Below, piece by piece: positions 1-9,516 of a stretch of DNA of 64,000 nt. This DNA comes from Archivesica marissinica. Lineage: Eukaryota; Mollusca; Bivalvia; Venerida; Vesicomyidae. The position numbers were made by a program, and so were the translations under genes. How positions within the stretch are numbered: the first letter of the stretch is position 1; each line of letters starts with the position of its first letter. The stretch spans positions 14,071,365 to 14,135,364 of the forward strand of contig CM026391.1 in the NCBI GenBank assembly GCA_014843695.1. Reading direction: 5' to 3'. Below the pieces are notes generated by a model. The model was not told where the DNA came from. It saw only the letters and a program-made list of their open reading frames with translations, and did no database searches.

Positions 1-120
1 CAGCGTAGCTAGTAACTGCTGGCAGTTAGGGTGGGCAACAAACTGAAAATGAGCAAGACGGTATGATATGAACATTTATTTGACTATATCTTGACATAAT
101 ATGATACATAAACTTTATTT

Positions 121-768
121 TTTTACAATCATTGCGAAACAAGCATTAACAACTTATATTAATAACTCCTGTTGGCACTCGTGAAAGAGCATTATGTGGG
201 CATTTGTGAGGGAGGAAATGAGAGTATCAGGACAAACCCCACCTGTCCGATCTGGCGTCCACCCAGGACAAACCCCACCTGTCCGCTCTGGCGACAACCC
301 AGGACAAACCCCACCTGTCCGCTCTGGCGACAACCCAGGACAAACCCCACCTGTCCGATCTGGCGACATCCCAGGACAAACCCCACCTGTCCGATCTGGC
401 GACAACCCAAGACAAACCCCACCTGTCCGATCTGGCGACAACCCAAGACAAAACCCACCTGTCCGATCTGGCGAAAACCCAGGACAAAACCCACCTGTCT
501 GATCTGGCGACAACCCCCACCTGTCCGATCAGGCGTCCACTCAGGACAAACCCCACCTGTCCGATCTGGCGTCCACCCAGGACAAACCCCACCTGTCCGA
601 TCTGGCGACAACCCAGGACAAACCCCACCTGTCTGATCTGGCGACAACCCAGGACAAAACCCACCTGTCTGATCTGGCGACAACACCCACCTGTCCGATC
701 AGGCGTCCACCCAGGACAAACCCCACCTGTCCGATCTGGCGTCCACCATACCATGTTGACCTGGACAT
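121..768 (-). mobile_element. SINE family A copy with its core expanded into a minisatellite
   Basis: A minus-strand SINE-A 3' end (121-228) has the usual cues: a 'gcgaaacaag' tail, then 'acttatattaat', then a 'ggaggaaa' block. It runs into a 36-bp tandem array and leaves it near 748 with 'ggcgtccaccataccat', which matches the next part of the SINE in the intact copy at 28760-29003. The tRNA-like head is missing. The array therefore sits inside the SINE rather than beside it. Confidence 0.8.
229..748. repeat. 36-bp minisatellite, about 14 units, SINE-A core derived
   Basis: Units of 36 bp contain 'cccacctgtccgatctggcg', which also occurs once in the intact family-A SINEs at 16.5 and 28.9 kb. 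Variants are point changes (cgaca/cgtcc, gtccg/gtctg) plus a few shortened units. All six frames stay open for long runs because the unit lacks stops, so the ORFs here are not called as genes. Confidence 0.9.
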
Positions 769-830
769 TAGCCATGCGGAATTTTAAACACAAGTCGCTT
801 ACAGCCATAAAAGAACCACAAAGTCAGCAC

Positions 831-923
831 AATGATGAATGACCACATATACGCTTTCACCAGCGCCAAACGAGAGTGATTAATATAAGTTGTTAGAACT
901 TGCTTCACAATCGTTGTAAAATA
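831..923 (+). mobile_element. SINE-A 3' fragment
   Basis: The segment matches the 3' third of SINE-A in plus orientation: 'gaccacatatacgctttca', then 'gagagtgattaatataagtt', then a 'cttcacaatcgttg' tail. It lacks the tRNA head and the core. It faces the minus-strand copy at 121-768, so the expanded array lies between inverted SINE ends. Confidence 0.8.
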
Positions 924-971
924 AAAAAGTTAAAATAAGAATAGAAAAAAAAAGGTCAGCAAATCATAGAT

Positions 972-1326
972 CAATTGCAAGCAGCCAATACAATGCAGAT
1001 CAATTGCAAGCAGCCAATACAGCACAGATCAATTGCAAGCAGCCAATACAATGCAGATCAATTGCAAGCAGCCAATACAACACAGATCAATTGCAAGCAG
1101 CCAATACAGCACAGATCAATTGCAAGCAGCCAATACAACACAGATATAATTGCAAGCAGCCAATACAACACAGATATAATTGCAAGCAGCCAATACAACA
1201 CAGATCAATTGCAAGCAGCCAATACAGCACAGATCAATTGCAAGCAGCCAATACAACACAGATCAATTGCAAGCAGCCAATACAATGCAGATCAATTGCA
1301 AGCAGCCAATACAACACAGATCAATG
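972..1326. repeat. 29-bp minisatellite, about 12 units
   Basis: The 29-bp unit contains 'caattgcaagcagccaatac' followed by a variable 'aacacagat' or 'aatgcagat'. One variant reads 'cagatataattg'. The array resumes at 1698-1851 after about 370 bp of dispersed repeat R1, so the two blocks were probably one array or share a seed. Confidence 0.92.
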
Positions 1327-1697
1327 AGAAACATTAGTCAATTACTGCCCCTGAATACTCCTAAAAGTATATTGGTTCTCTTAATTGGTTTCCTCTGTTT
1401 TTATCGTTGTTTCCTTTGCACCACATGTTTTCCATTTTTATCCGTATTCTCGTCTTATAATTATGAAATTATTAAATCTCGACATATATCCTTTAGCATA
1501 TCCAATTCATACCTTACTGTAAAAAATTGGTTCAATTAATTAACACGATTTTGATAAAATTACACTTATCCTAACGCAACATCAGTCTAGACGACAACGG
1601 TAAAAACAAAGGATTCCAACTAAAATGACCAATATACATTTAGGGATAAATCTGACTTTATCCATCAAGGGAGGTAATAGAAAAACCAGTAATGTCT
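1327..1697 (+). repeat. Dispersed repeat R1 lying between two blocks of the 29-bp array
   Basis: The segment matches 47386-47740 (plus) and 44800-45210 (minus) over most of its length. Shared landmarks are 'ttactgcccctgaatactcc', 'tttttatcgttg', 'aaaacaaaggattccaact', 'catttagggataaat' and 'aagggaggtaatagaaaa'. No clear protein remnant or terminal repeat was seen, so its class is unknown. A partial copy at 31.0-31.3 kb has expanded into a 21-bp array. Confidence 0.75.
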
Positions 1698-1851
1698 CTC
1701 ATTGCAAGCAGCCAATACAGCACAGATCAATTGCAAGCAGCCAATACAATGCAGATCAATTGCAAGCAGCCAATACAACACAGATCAATTGCAAGCAGCC
1801 AATACAACACAGATCAATTGCAAGCAACCGATGTAATGCCGATCAATTGAA
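1698..1851. repeat. 29-bp minisatellite, second block
   Basis: About five units of the same repeat as 972-1326, with decayed final units ('gcaaccgatgtaatgccgat'). Confidence 0.9.
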
Positions 1852-2128
1852 AATTTAATATATTCTCACTAATGAAAGACAATACGAATATATTATGTTC
1901 ATAATAGAACAAATGCTCTCAGAAGCAGCCATGACAAAGCACAATCTCTATGAAATATGAGTATTCATATCTAAATCGTTTGTGTCTGGGAAGCATCCAA
2001 TGACAATCAATCAACTTACATTCCAGCTGCAGGACACAGTAATTCAGCCTTTATTTAAAACATTCTGGTAAATGACACACATAGTGTTAGTAAAATACAC
2101 ATATCTGACGTAGAATTGCAGGAAAACC

Positions 2129-2671
2129 GGAATACGGACATTGTCTCACCGGACTATGTCTCACTAGACATTGTCTCACCAGGTTTTTTTTAAAAAGGAC
2201 AATGTTTCACCCCCCCAAATTTTTTTTATGATATATATATAGCAGTAGTGTCAACCCAAATTGTGCAGGAGAATCGTGGTCAACCACCTAGGAAACGTGT
2301 GAGACGTGCCACTGCTGAGCATCAGAACCGACTTCACACTCTTTGCCAGGATTTGAATGCAGAACGCAAAACAATGCAAGAATTCCTGCGAGGTGTAGGA
2401 CATACTATTAGGTTCTGAATAAACACTGCTCCATATATGAACAAATGAACAAGTTGATTTTACTAGTGATATAATGTGTGCTCTTACATAATGTAACATG
2501 TGCTATAATATGTGCTAATTTGTGTGATGTCAAATTTAATGAACAAATAAAGCAATAAATCATTCAATGTGTTTTTGTAAAAATATTCTGGGTGAGACAA
2601 TGTCCTTTTTTATAAATCCCTTTGAGACATTGTCCGGTGAGACAATGTCGGGTGAGACAATGTCCTGGATT
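2129..2671 (+). mobile_element. MULE-like TIR element with 9-10-bp target duplication
   Basis: The element is flanked by 'caggaaaacc' at 2119-2128 and 2672-2681. Its ends are inverted and built of repeated 'gacattgtctcacc' (left) and 'ggtgagacaatgtc' (right) motifs. The left end 'ggaatacggaca' resembles the 'gggatacggaca' end of the elements at 3589 and 6504. Target-duplication length and end structure fit Mutator-like elements. It is too short to be autonomous. Confidence 0.75.
2246..2418 (+). pseudogene. Probable last exon of a transposon protein
   Basis: A plus-strand frame reads without stops from an acceptor-like 'tatatatagcag' to a TGA at 2416-2418. The peptide is basic and then polar, for example PPRKRVRRATAEHQNRLH and ending EFLRGVGHTIRF. 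Overlapping AATAAA signals follow at about 2546-2560, still inside the element's inverted ends. The reading-frame quality and poly(A) signals suggest the 3' exon of the element's own protein, possibly a transposase C-terminus. I do not recognise a domain. The alternative is a captured host exon. Confidence 0.45.
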
Positions 2672-2734
2672 CAGGAAAACCCTTTCATTGGAGATGTGTG
2701 CAGATTAAGAACCAAGCCTGTATTCACTGGAATT

Positions 2735-3089
2735 TATCTAAGTCAGCTTAGTAACCAACAGCTTAGGTCATTCATCAGCTCTCCAGCTATTATTGGTGGA
2801 TGAAAACCCAAAATGATAGCTCGATTGCGAAATAAGTTCTTACAACATATATTATTAATCACTCTCGAGACCTCATTCCTGATGGAATCCATCGCCACGA
2901 GGGAGAGAAAAGAGACAACGTGGAAATTAAGTGCCTTGTCTAAGAGCACAATCGTAACGGACAGTCACTGAGCTAGAACCACCAACCTTTTGCAAGACAG
3001 TTGGATAGCTTGCTCTCATTAAACAATTGGACACCCCCCCCAGTGGGATTCGAACCTGTCGCTTGACAACGGAGGTCGCCTATTAACTT
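2735..3089 (-). mobile_element. SINE-F copy split by a SINE-B insertion
   Basis: The outer parts (2735-2812 and about 2961-3089) match 14870-15122: 'ccaacagcttagg', 'ctccagctattattggtgg', 'ccttttgcaag' and 'gtgggattcgaacc'. On the minus strand the right side gives a B-box-like GGTTCGAATCCCAC. The middle (2813-2960) is a 5'-truncated family-B SINE with 'tagctcgattgcgaaataag' and 'cacgagggagag'. Confidence 0.65.
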
Positions 3090-3313
3090 TTGTACATGAG
3101 TTTGTACTGTCTATGTTTGTTTGTCTATAGACAAATTTATGTCAGTTTGTATTTGCATCACAAACAAGCCAAACAGAAAGTATGACAGAAAAGTGATAGT
3201 TGATTCATATCTCTCTCTGTCTGGTCAATCTCATAGAAACAAAGTATGTCATAAAAATCTATCATAGAAATGATCTGCTGTTACTCAATCTTCATTGAAG
3301 ATGAATTACATTT
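3090..3313. other. No recognisable feature
   Basis: AT-rich single-copy-looking sequence with short internal echoes such as 'tgtttgtttgtctatagac'. No ORF, RNA gene or repeat is supported. Confidence 0.5.
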
Positions 3314-3583
3314 AGTTTAATCATATTTTATTGCATTCATTCTATATATACAATGTACAGAACAAAACAAATGCACACACTTGTATAATTATGCATAGTG
3401 TATAAGTTTAATCATATTTTATTGCATTCATTCTATATATACAATGTACAGAACAAAACAAATGCACACACTTGTATAATTATGCATAGTGTATAAGTTT
3501 AATTATATTTTATTGCATTCATTCTATATATACAATGTACAGAACAAAACAAATGAACACACTTGTATAATTATGCATAGTAT
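3314..3583. repeat. 91-bp tandem repeat, three units
   Basis: Three near-identical 91-bp units start with 'agtttaatcatattttattg' and end near 'tatgcatagtgtata'. The minus strand of the start contains AATAAA. A diverged single unit occurs at 20567-20640, again followed by 'gcaaatgggttgggc'. The array therefore belongs to a dispersed family whose other side lies past the MULE insertion at 5285-5440. Confidence 0.85.
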
Positions 3584-3588
3584 ATACG

Positions 3589-5276
3589 GGGATACGGACA
3601 GAAGCCCCCCCATCTTTTTGGCCACAGGAGGACAAAAGCCCCCCTGTTCAAATTCAGGGTAGGACAAAAGCCCCCCCATAGAAAACCCAAGGGAGGACAA
3701 AAGGCCCCCATGCACATTCAGGGTAGGACAAAAGCCCCCCCATAGAAAAACCAAGGGAGGACAAAAGCCCCCCCATGCATATCCAGGGTAGGACAACCCC
3801 CCGCCCCTCCCCCACCCCATTTATCAAAATGCAATGCCTAATCCCATTGATCTCTATCGTATAACATGATTAATCAACTAATCCCATTGATCTTCTTCGT
3901 GATTATGTGATTAGTCAACTGATGTTTTGAATAATTGGATAATTGGTTAATGTCTGTAATCATGCTAATTTTATTATAATTGGTTTTAAATTGGTTTCTT
4001 TGATGTTCTTTCAACATGTTAATCAGGCTAATTTAATTTTGAGTTGATAATTAGGAGATATCTCACTCATATAATTGGTTTCTTTGATGTTCTTTCACCA
4101 TGTTAATCAGGCTAATTTAATTTTGAGTTGATAATTAGGAGATATCTCACTCAAGTAAACTCAGCCATTAAATGTGTTAATTAAAGTATGTATATAAAGT
4201 TCAGTAAACATGGTGAGGTTCATAAGGTTCCATTATGGAGTTTCTTACCTCTAACAAGGGCCAGGTTAAGTTGTGTTTCAATGGATTTATGTATACAAAG
4301 AAGAAGGAGTCTAAATCATCCATACGTTGGGAATGTTCGAAACGTAAGAGTCAGAAATGCAAAGGTGCCGTAGTGACCGATTTAAATGTAAGTATCTAAT
4401 TATTTTTTCACGACATTCTAACTTTTTCTACGCAGCGATATATACAGATCTTCAATTTTGGTAACTGGTTCTACCCAGCAATAGCTACAGAGGCACAAAC
4501 TTGTTATACCCAGCAATCTCTATAGAGCCAGAATAAGAGTAACTGGTTCTATCCAGGAATATCCAGGGGGCTAACTTTTTTTTCCCGTTTTTTTTATATT
4601 AGTTTTACATTTGTTTCAGACGTCACATCGTCTGTTACACACTGTCACGAGGCAGACCACTTCGCCAGTGTGGTGAAATCATCCTTATTATAGAACATAA
4701 CATTTGACTGCTTACGACATAGTCCCCAGTGTATGACATCTTGATTTGAGCCCCGTCACATCACATTAGTCACATGAGTTTGTTCAGACCATAAGTGTGC
4801 TGATATATTAATGCAAGATATAAGAGATTAATGTGCTTGTTTAATTCATGTTTTGAATTGATTTGAGTCACATCACATCAGTCACATGAGATTGTTCAGA
4901 CCATAAATAGCCATCATATAGAAAGTACATGTGCTTTGGTTAATAGTGTGCTGAAATATTAATGTGCTTGTTTCATGTTTCATTCATGTTGTTCATGTTT
5001 GTTTTGCCAATATAAAAGGTACATGTCACTCAATGTCTTACTTGTCAATACTTAGGAAACAATGTCAGTGCTAGGGGAGCTTTTGTCCTACCCTGAATGT
5101 GAATAGGGGGGCTTTTGTCCACACTTGGGTTTTCTATGAGGGGGCTTTTGTCCTACCATGAATTTGAACGGGGGGGGGCTTTTGTCCTCCCTTGGTTTTT
5201 CTATGGGGGGGCTTTTGTCCGCCCGTGACAAATCATGGGAGGGCTTTTGTCCGGGGGGGGCTTATGTCCTACACTC
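3589..5276 (+). mobile_element. Non-autonomous FLYWCH-MULE element, copy 1
   Basis: The element is bounded by the 8-bp duplication 'tatatacg' (3581-3588 and 5277-5284). The left end is 'gggatacggacagaagcc'; the right end reads 'gagtgtaggacataagcc' on the minus strand. Both ends carry several inverted copies of a 'ggacaaaagccccccc' module separated by 'attcagggta', 'aacccaaggga' and similar spacers. The interior is AT-rich and holds a FLYWCH exon remnant, but no catalytic domain. It is probably mobilised in trans by a MULE transposase. Confidence 0.85.
4235..4693 (+). pseudogene. FLYWCH zinc-finger remnant of a MULE transposase
   Basis: ATG at 4235 opens 51 codons including MEFLTSNKGQVKLCF, KKKESKSSIRWEC and KCKGAVVTDLN. 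It ends at a donor-like AAT|GTAAGT (intron from 4388). After a pyrimidine-rich 'tttgtttcag' (to 4619) another frame reads SSVTHCHEADHF and stops at TAG 4691-4693. Residue spacing matches the FLYWCH domain of the transposase at 9517, including the HNHEAD-like end. The two parts do not join in frame with these splice sites, so the domain is decayed. The catalytic region is absent. Confidence 0.8.
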
Positions 5277-5284
5277 TATATACG

Positions 5285-5440
5285 AGTTATGTCATTGTGT
5301 GCACAAGAATTGTCAATAAATGTTGAAGCAAATGGGTTGGGCCACAAGTTTTAACAACATTAGTTACAGCCCTCCCCAAATGAATTATATATTTTTTCCG
5401 TGACTGTAGATCTACCTTCTGTTCCCAATTGTCTAAAATG
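5285..5440. repeat. Dispersed repeat containing 'gggttgggccacaag'
   Basis: The core 'gcaaatgggttgggccacaag', followed by 'acattagttac' and 'gccctc', recurs at 20703-20780 and 36707-36746. With the 91-bp array on the other side of the MULE, it appears to be the interrupted right part of one dispersed family. Class unknown. Confidence 0.55.
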
Positions 5441-5595
5441 ACTTCAATGTTCAACCAGTGGAAAAACGTGGGCAAACTTAAGCACAATGTAATTGGAAAT
5501 GTGAGCTTATGTGACTTGAGAATACTTCAGACTAGTTGATGTGTAGAAAAGATGAGATGTAAAAAGTCAGGCCATTATAAAGGTTGGGTATACTG

Positions 5596-6463
5596 TAGGG
5601 ATGGCAACGAACATTCGACCTATTCGAATATTCGCTCGAACGTCCGAATATCCGAATACTATTCCAGTATTCGAATATTTGGAAAAAATATATAATATTT
5701 GCAAAAATGATATAAACTGTCATAAATCCGATACATTGCTTTCTTTTACAATTTGAAGCCACCATAAAACCTTCCAATACAAATGAAATTGCCCCATGAT
5801 GTTTGAATAAACAATGTTGTGGTCGCATCCATGGCAAGTGTTAATTGACACTCTGCCATGTAATTGGATAATTACAGTAGGTGCTAAGGGGTTTAATTAT
5901 GATGTCAAAACTGTTTAGACGAAAAAAATCCTTTGAAATATTACAGACAAGCTGCAACATCCACCCAGTGTTTCTTAAATTTATAATTACTGCTCAATAT
6001 TACCTAAAGGTACTATATAAAATACGATCTTTATGATGTTGTCCTAAACAAAAATGTCGCCCACTCAGTCATACGTTTGGAAAGACTGTGACAATCGCGC
6101 AGGTAATAAGAAAACTGCTAGGTGCAAATTGGATTTAACAGATTCGGGTACAAGATCAATCTGAATAATCATTTGAAAAACAAACACACTTCAACGGAAA
6201 GCAGTTCAAGTGACATCAGCTTCATTTGTGAAAACGCCCATAAATGTACAGTGGCCGATAACAATAACTGAATGAATCGTCGTCATATTTGCATGGCCTT
6301 ACAGGAAGAAGATGACGTTTAGTAATTTAAAAGTAGCTTAATTTGTGGCATTTCTTATAAGAGTTTGAGTGATTATGAGTTTTTAATAGAATTATATCAA
6401 ATATTCGAATACCTTACTGACCGGATATTCGGATAGTGAAATCGCTATTCGTTGCCATCCCTA
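5596..6463 (+). mobile_element. hAT element with 8-bp target duplication
   Basis: The terminal inverted repeat 'tagggatggcaacgaa' starts at 5596 and its complement ends at 6463. Both sides carry the exact 8-bp duplication 'gtatactg' (5588-5595 and 6464-6471), the hallmark of hAT transposition. The ends contain many copies of 'attcgaatatt'. At 868 bp it is an internal-deletion derivative; only a BED-finger remnant of the transposase remains. Confidence 0.92.
6054..6271 (+). pseudogene. BED zinc-finger remnant of hAT transposase
   Basis: ATG 6054 opens a 36-codon frame (MSPTQSYVWKDCDNRAGNKK, then TARCKLDL) ending at TGA 6162. From 6164 a second frame continues NNHLKNKHTSTESSSSDISF and stops at 6269-6271. 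The order aromatic-W-K, C, then H-x4-H (HLKNKH) is the BED finger pattern expected at the N-terminus of a hAT transposase. A frameshift divides it and the RNase-H-like catalytic region is gone. Confidence 0.75.
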
Positions 6464-6503
6464 GTATACTGTAATATTTGGCAGAAGAATACAGTATGTA
6501 AAC

Positions 6504-7510
6504 GGGATACGGACAGAAACCGAAATAGCTCAAATCTTGGGGATACGGACAGAAGCCCCCCGGACAAAAGCCCCCCCATCTTTTTTGCCACAGGAGGACA
6601 AAAGCCCCCCGTTCAAATTCAGGGTAGGACAAAAGCCCCCCCATAGAAAACCCAAGGGAGGACAAAAGCCCCCCCATGCACATTCAGGGTAGGACAAAAG
6701 CCCCCCCATAGAAAAACCAAGGGAGGACAAAAGCCCCCCCATGCACATTCAGGGTAGGACAAAAGCCCCCCCATAGAAAAACTAAGGGAGGACCAAAACC
6801 CCCCATGCATATCCAGGGTAGGACAACCCCCCGCCCCTCCCCCACCCCATTTATCAAAATGCAATGCCTAATCCCATTGCTCTCTATCGTATAACATGAT
6901 TAATCAACTAATCCCATTGATCTTCTTCGTGATTATGTGATTAGTCAACTGATGTTTTGGATAATTGGTTAATGTCTGTAATCATGCTAATTTTATTATA
7001 ATTGGTTTTAAATTGGTTTCTTTGATGTTCTTTCAACATGTTAATCAGGCTAATTTAATTAGGAGATATCTCACTCAAGTAAACTCAGCCATTAAATGTG
7101 TTAATTAAAGTATGTATATAAAGTTCAGTAAACATGGTGAGGTTCATAAGGTTCCATTATGGAGTTTCTTACCTCTAACAAGGGCCAGGTTAAGTTGTGT
7201 TTCAATGGATTTATGTATACAAAGAAGAAGGAGTCTAAATCATCCATACGTTGGGAATGGCACTCAATGTCTTACTTGTCAATACTTAGGAAACAATGTC
7301 AGTGATAGGGGGGCTTTTGTCCTACCCTGAATGTGAATAGGGGGGCTTTTGTCCACCCTTGGGTTTTCTATGAGGGGGCTTTTGTCCTACCATTAATTTG
7401 AACGAGGGGGCTTTTGTCCTCCCTTGGTTTTTCTATGGGGGGGCTTTTGTCCGCCCGTGTCAAAAATCATGGGAGGGCTTTTGTCCGGGGGGGGCTTATG
7501 TCCTACACTC
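6504..7510 (+). mobile_element. Non-autonomous FLYWCH-MULE element, copy 2
   Basis: It has the same family ends as 3589-5276 and the same modular 'ggacaaaagccccccc' arrays. Its left terminus is duplicated: 'gggatacggacagaa' occurs at 6504 and again 36 bp later. Flanks 'atgtaaac' and 'atgtaaga' suggest a decayed 8-bp duplication. Compared with copy 1 it lacks about 690 bp (about 4336-5025 of copy 1), joined abruptly at 7257-7260. It is thus a deletion derivative of the same source. Confidence 0.85.
7159..7257 (+). pseudogene. Truncated FLYWCH exon
   Basis: The start of the FLYWCH exon is identical in sequence to the one at 4235, ending at IRWE where the deletion junction falls. No cysteine-histidine half remains. 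Confidence 0.8.
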
Positions 7511-7824
7511 ATGTAAGAGTGTAAACATAGTGACATCATTCACAGGTAACCGGTGTCAATGTTTGACATTGCATTTGTAATATATTTGCTGTTTTTCAGT
7601 TTGTTCAGAGTACAGTGGATGATTGTGGTATCAGAAGAAATGAAAGAATGGAAATATAAATGAACAGACTGTATGTTTTTAATTTTTACCACTGGTATAC
7701 ATGTATTTAATAGGCAATTTATTTGTTGTTTTTAACCTTAAAAATTCATGTAGATTGGTTAATCCATAATTTTCTATTTGAGATAATCTATCTGTTATAA
7801 TTTCGGTATTTGCAGTGCGATTTG

Positions 7825-8395
7825 GGTCTCCCTATTCACAGACAAGAACCGACAAGAGATGAAAAATGGTTAAATAGGCATACAAGACGTCGACAAGAGA
7901 TGGTTACTGAACAAATATGATATAATAAAGTCATCTAAAGTATTAAATATAACATGTGTTTGTCTTATATTGGCTTATTCCATCAAAAAAACTCAACACG
8001 ATCAAACGCCGTCTTGACGGTCCGCCATACTGTAAAGGGACTTAACTCGCGCATGCACACAGGGGAACAGGTGCCTGTTCTCTTGTCGGCTGCTGGGTCA
8101 GATTGTTCTCTTGTCGGCTGCTGGGTCAGATTGTTCTCTTGTCGGCTGCTGGGTCAGACAGTGTTAAGTCCCTTTACAGTATGGCGGACCGTCAAGACGG
8201 CGTTTGATTTTTTTGGATGGAATAAGCCAATATAAGACAAACACATGTTATATTTAATACTTTAGATGACTTTATTATATCATATTTGTTCAGTAACCAT
8301 CTCTTGTCGACGTCTTGTATGCCTATTTAACCATTTTTCATCTCTTGTCAGTTCTTGTCTGTTCTTGTCACTTCTTGTCTGTGAATAGGGAGACC
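7825..8395. mobile_element. Fold-back element with about 220-bp arms
   Basis: Left arm 7825-8046 and right arm 8163-8395 are reverse complements. They start 'ggtctccctattcacagac' and meet at 'gggacttaac / gttaagtccc'. The loop 8047-8162 holds three copies of 'ttgttctcttgtcggctgct'. The right arm has an extra 'cttgtc' tandem near its outer end. The element could form a very long hairpin. Flanks 'gtgcgattt' and 'gtgcaaatt' are similar but not a convincing target duplication. Confidence 0.88.
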
Positions 8396-8597
8396 GGTGC
8401 AAATTTTCAAAATTCTGTCACTGCATTTTATGTGTTAGAGAGCTTTAGTTTTCAATATTAACACGAATCTTGATGATGATTTTTCTTTTCCCCCTTAGAA
8501 GCGCCTCTCGACACCAATGCCTAGTGACATAGATCGACACATTAGTAGTCAAACAAGCTATAATAAAGATCGGAACAAACAACGTAATGTATACAAC
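8396..8597. other. No recognisable feature
   Basis: AT-rich spacer. A pyrimidine tract 'ttttcttttcccccttag' (8481-8500) looks like a splice acceptor, but the following frame stops quickly and no domain is visible. Confidence 0.4.
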
Positions 8598-8989
8598 ACT
8601 TAATAATTCCCAGTAACCTCCATGAAGGTGGAGTAGGCAAGTTCACAAGTTCACAGCTTAGCCATTGTGTACCATTGGTAAATTACAGCCAAATGTATGA
8701 AATAAAACTACATCTCTATGGGGGAAAAAGGTTTAACCAAATATCCATCAAAACTTAATAATTCCTAGTAATCTCCATGAAGGTGAAGTAGGCAAGTTCA
8801 CAGCTTAGCCATTGTGTACCATTGGTAAATTACAGCCAAATGTATGAAATAAAACTACATCTCTATGGGGGGAAAAAGGTTTAACCAAATATCCATCAAA
8901 ACTTAATAATTCCTAGTAATCTCCATGAAGGTGGAGTAGGCAAGTTCACAAGTTCACAGCTTATCCATTGGGTATGATTGGTAAATTAC
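8598..8989. repeat. About 150-bp tandem repeat, left part
   Basis: Units start at 8598, 8753 and 8901 with 'acttaataattcc', so the period is 148-155 bp. The third unit is interrupted at 'gtaaattac' by the MULE 8990-11275 and resumes at 11276-11361. Confidence 0.88.
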
Positions 8990-9516
8990 GAGTGTAGGAC
9001 AAACCCCCCCCCCGGACTAAACACCCCCCGCTCATTTTTGTATAGGTGGACAAAACACCCCTCATCATTTTTACAAGGTGGACAAAACACCCCCTATGGT
9101 TTTTACAAGGCGGACAAAACACCCCCTACGGTTTTTACAAGGTGGACAAAACACCCCTATGGTTTCTTTTTTCCTGCTAATGTTAATTAGGAAGTTTTTT
9201 ATTGTTGGAATTCCTTGATTAGCTGTTATCATGTATAACTGATATCATAGAATAATATGAATGGTTATTGCCAATTATATTATTTTTACACATAAAACTG
9301 CGAAATGCAAACTGCAAAAAGATGCAAACTGCACAAAATGTCTGTTATATAAAGATTAATAATTAATTAAGGTTGCCAATTGATATTGTAAACTGCAAAC
9401 TGCAAAAAGATGCAAACTGCACAAAATGTCTGTTATATAAAGATTAATAATTAATTAAGGTTGCCAATTGATATTGCAAGAAACATATCTTCTGTTCCAT
9501 CATTGCAACTGCAAAT

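Noticed and set aside
229..748. Link between the SINE-core array and MULE ends, because both contain GGACAAACCCC-like words
   Set aside because: The array's edges and unit match the SINE core much better, and the shared word is short and could arise by one or two base changes.
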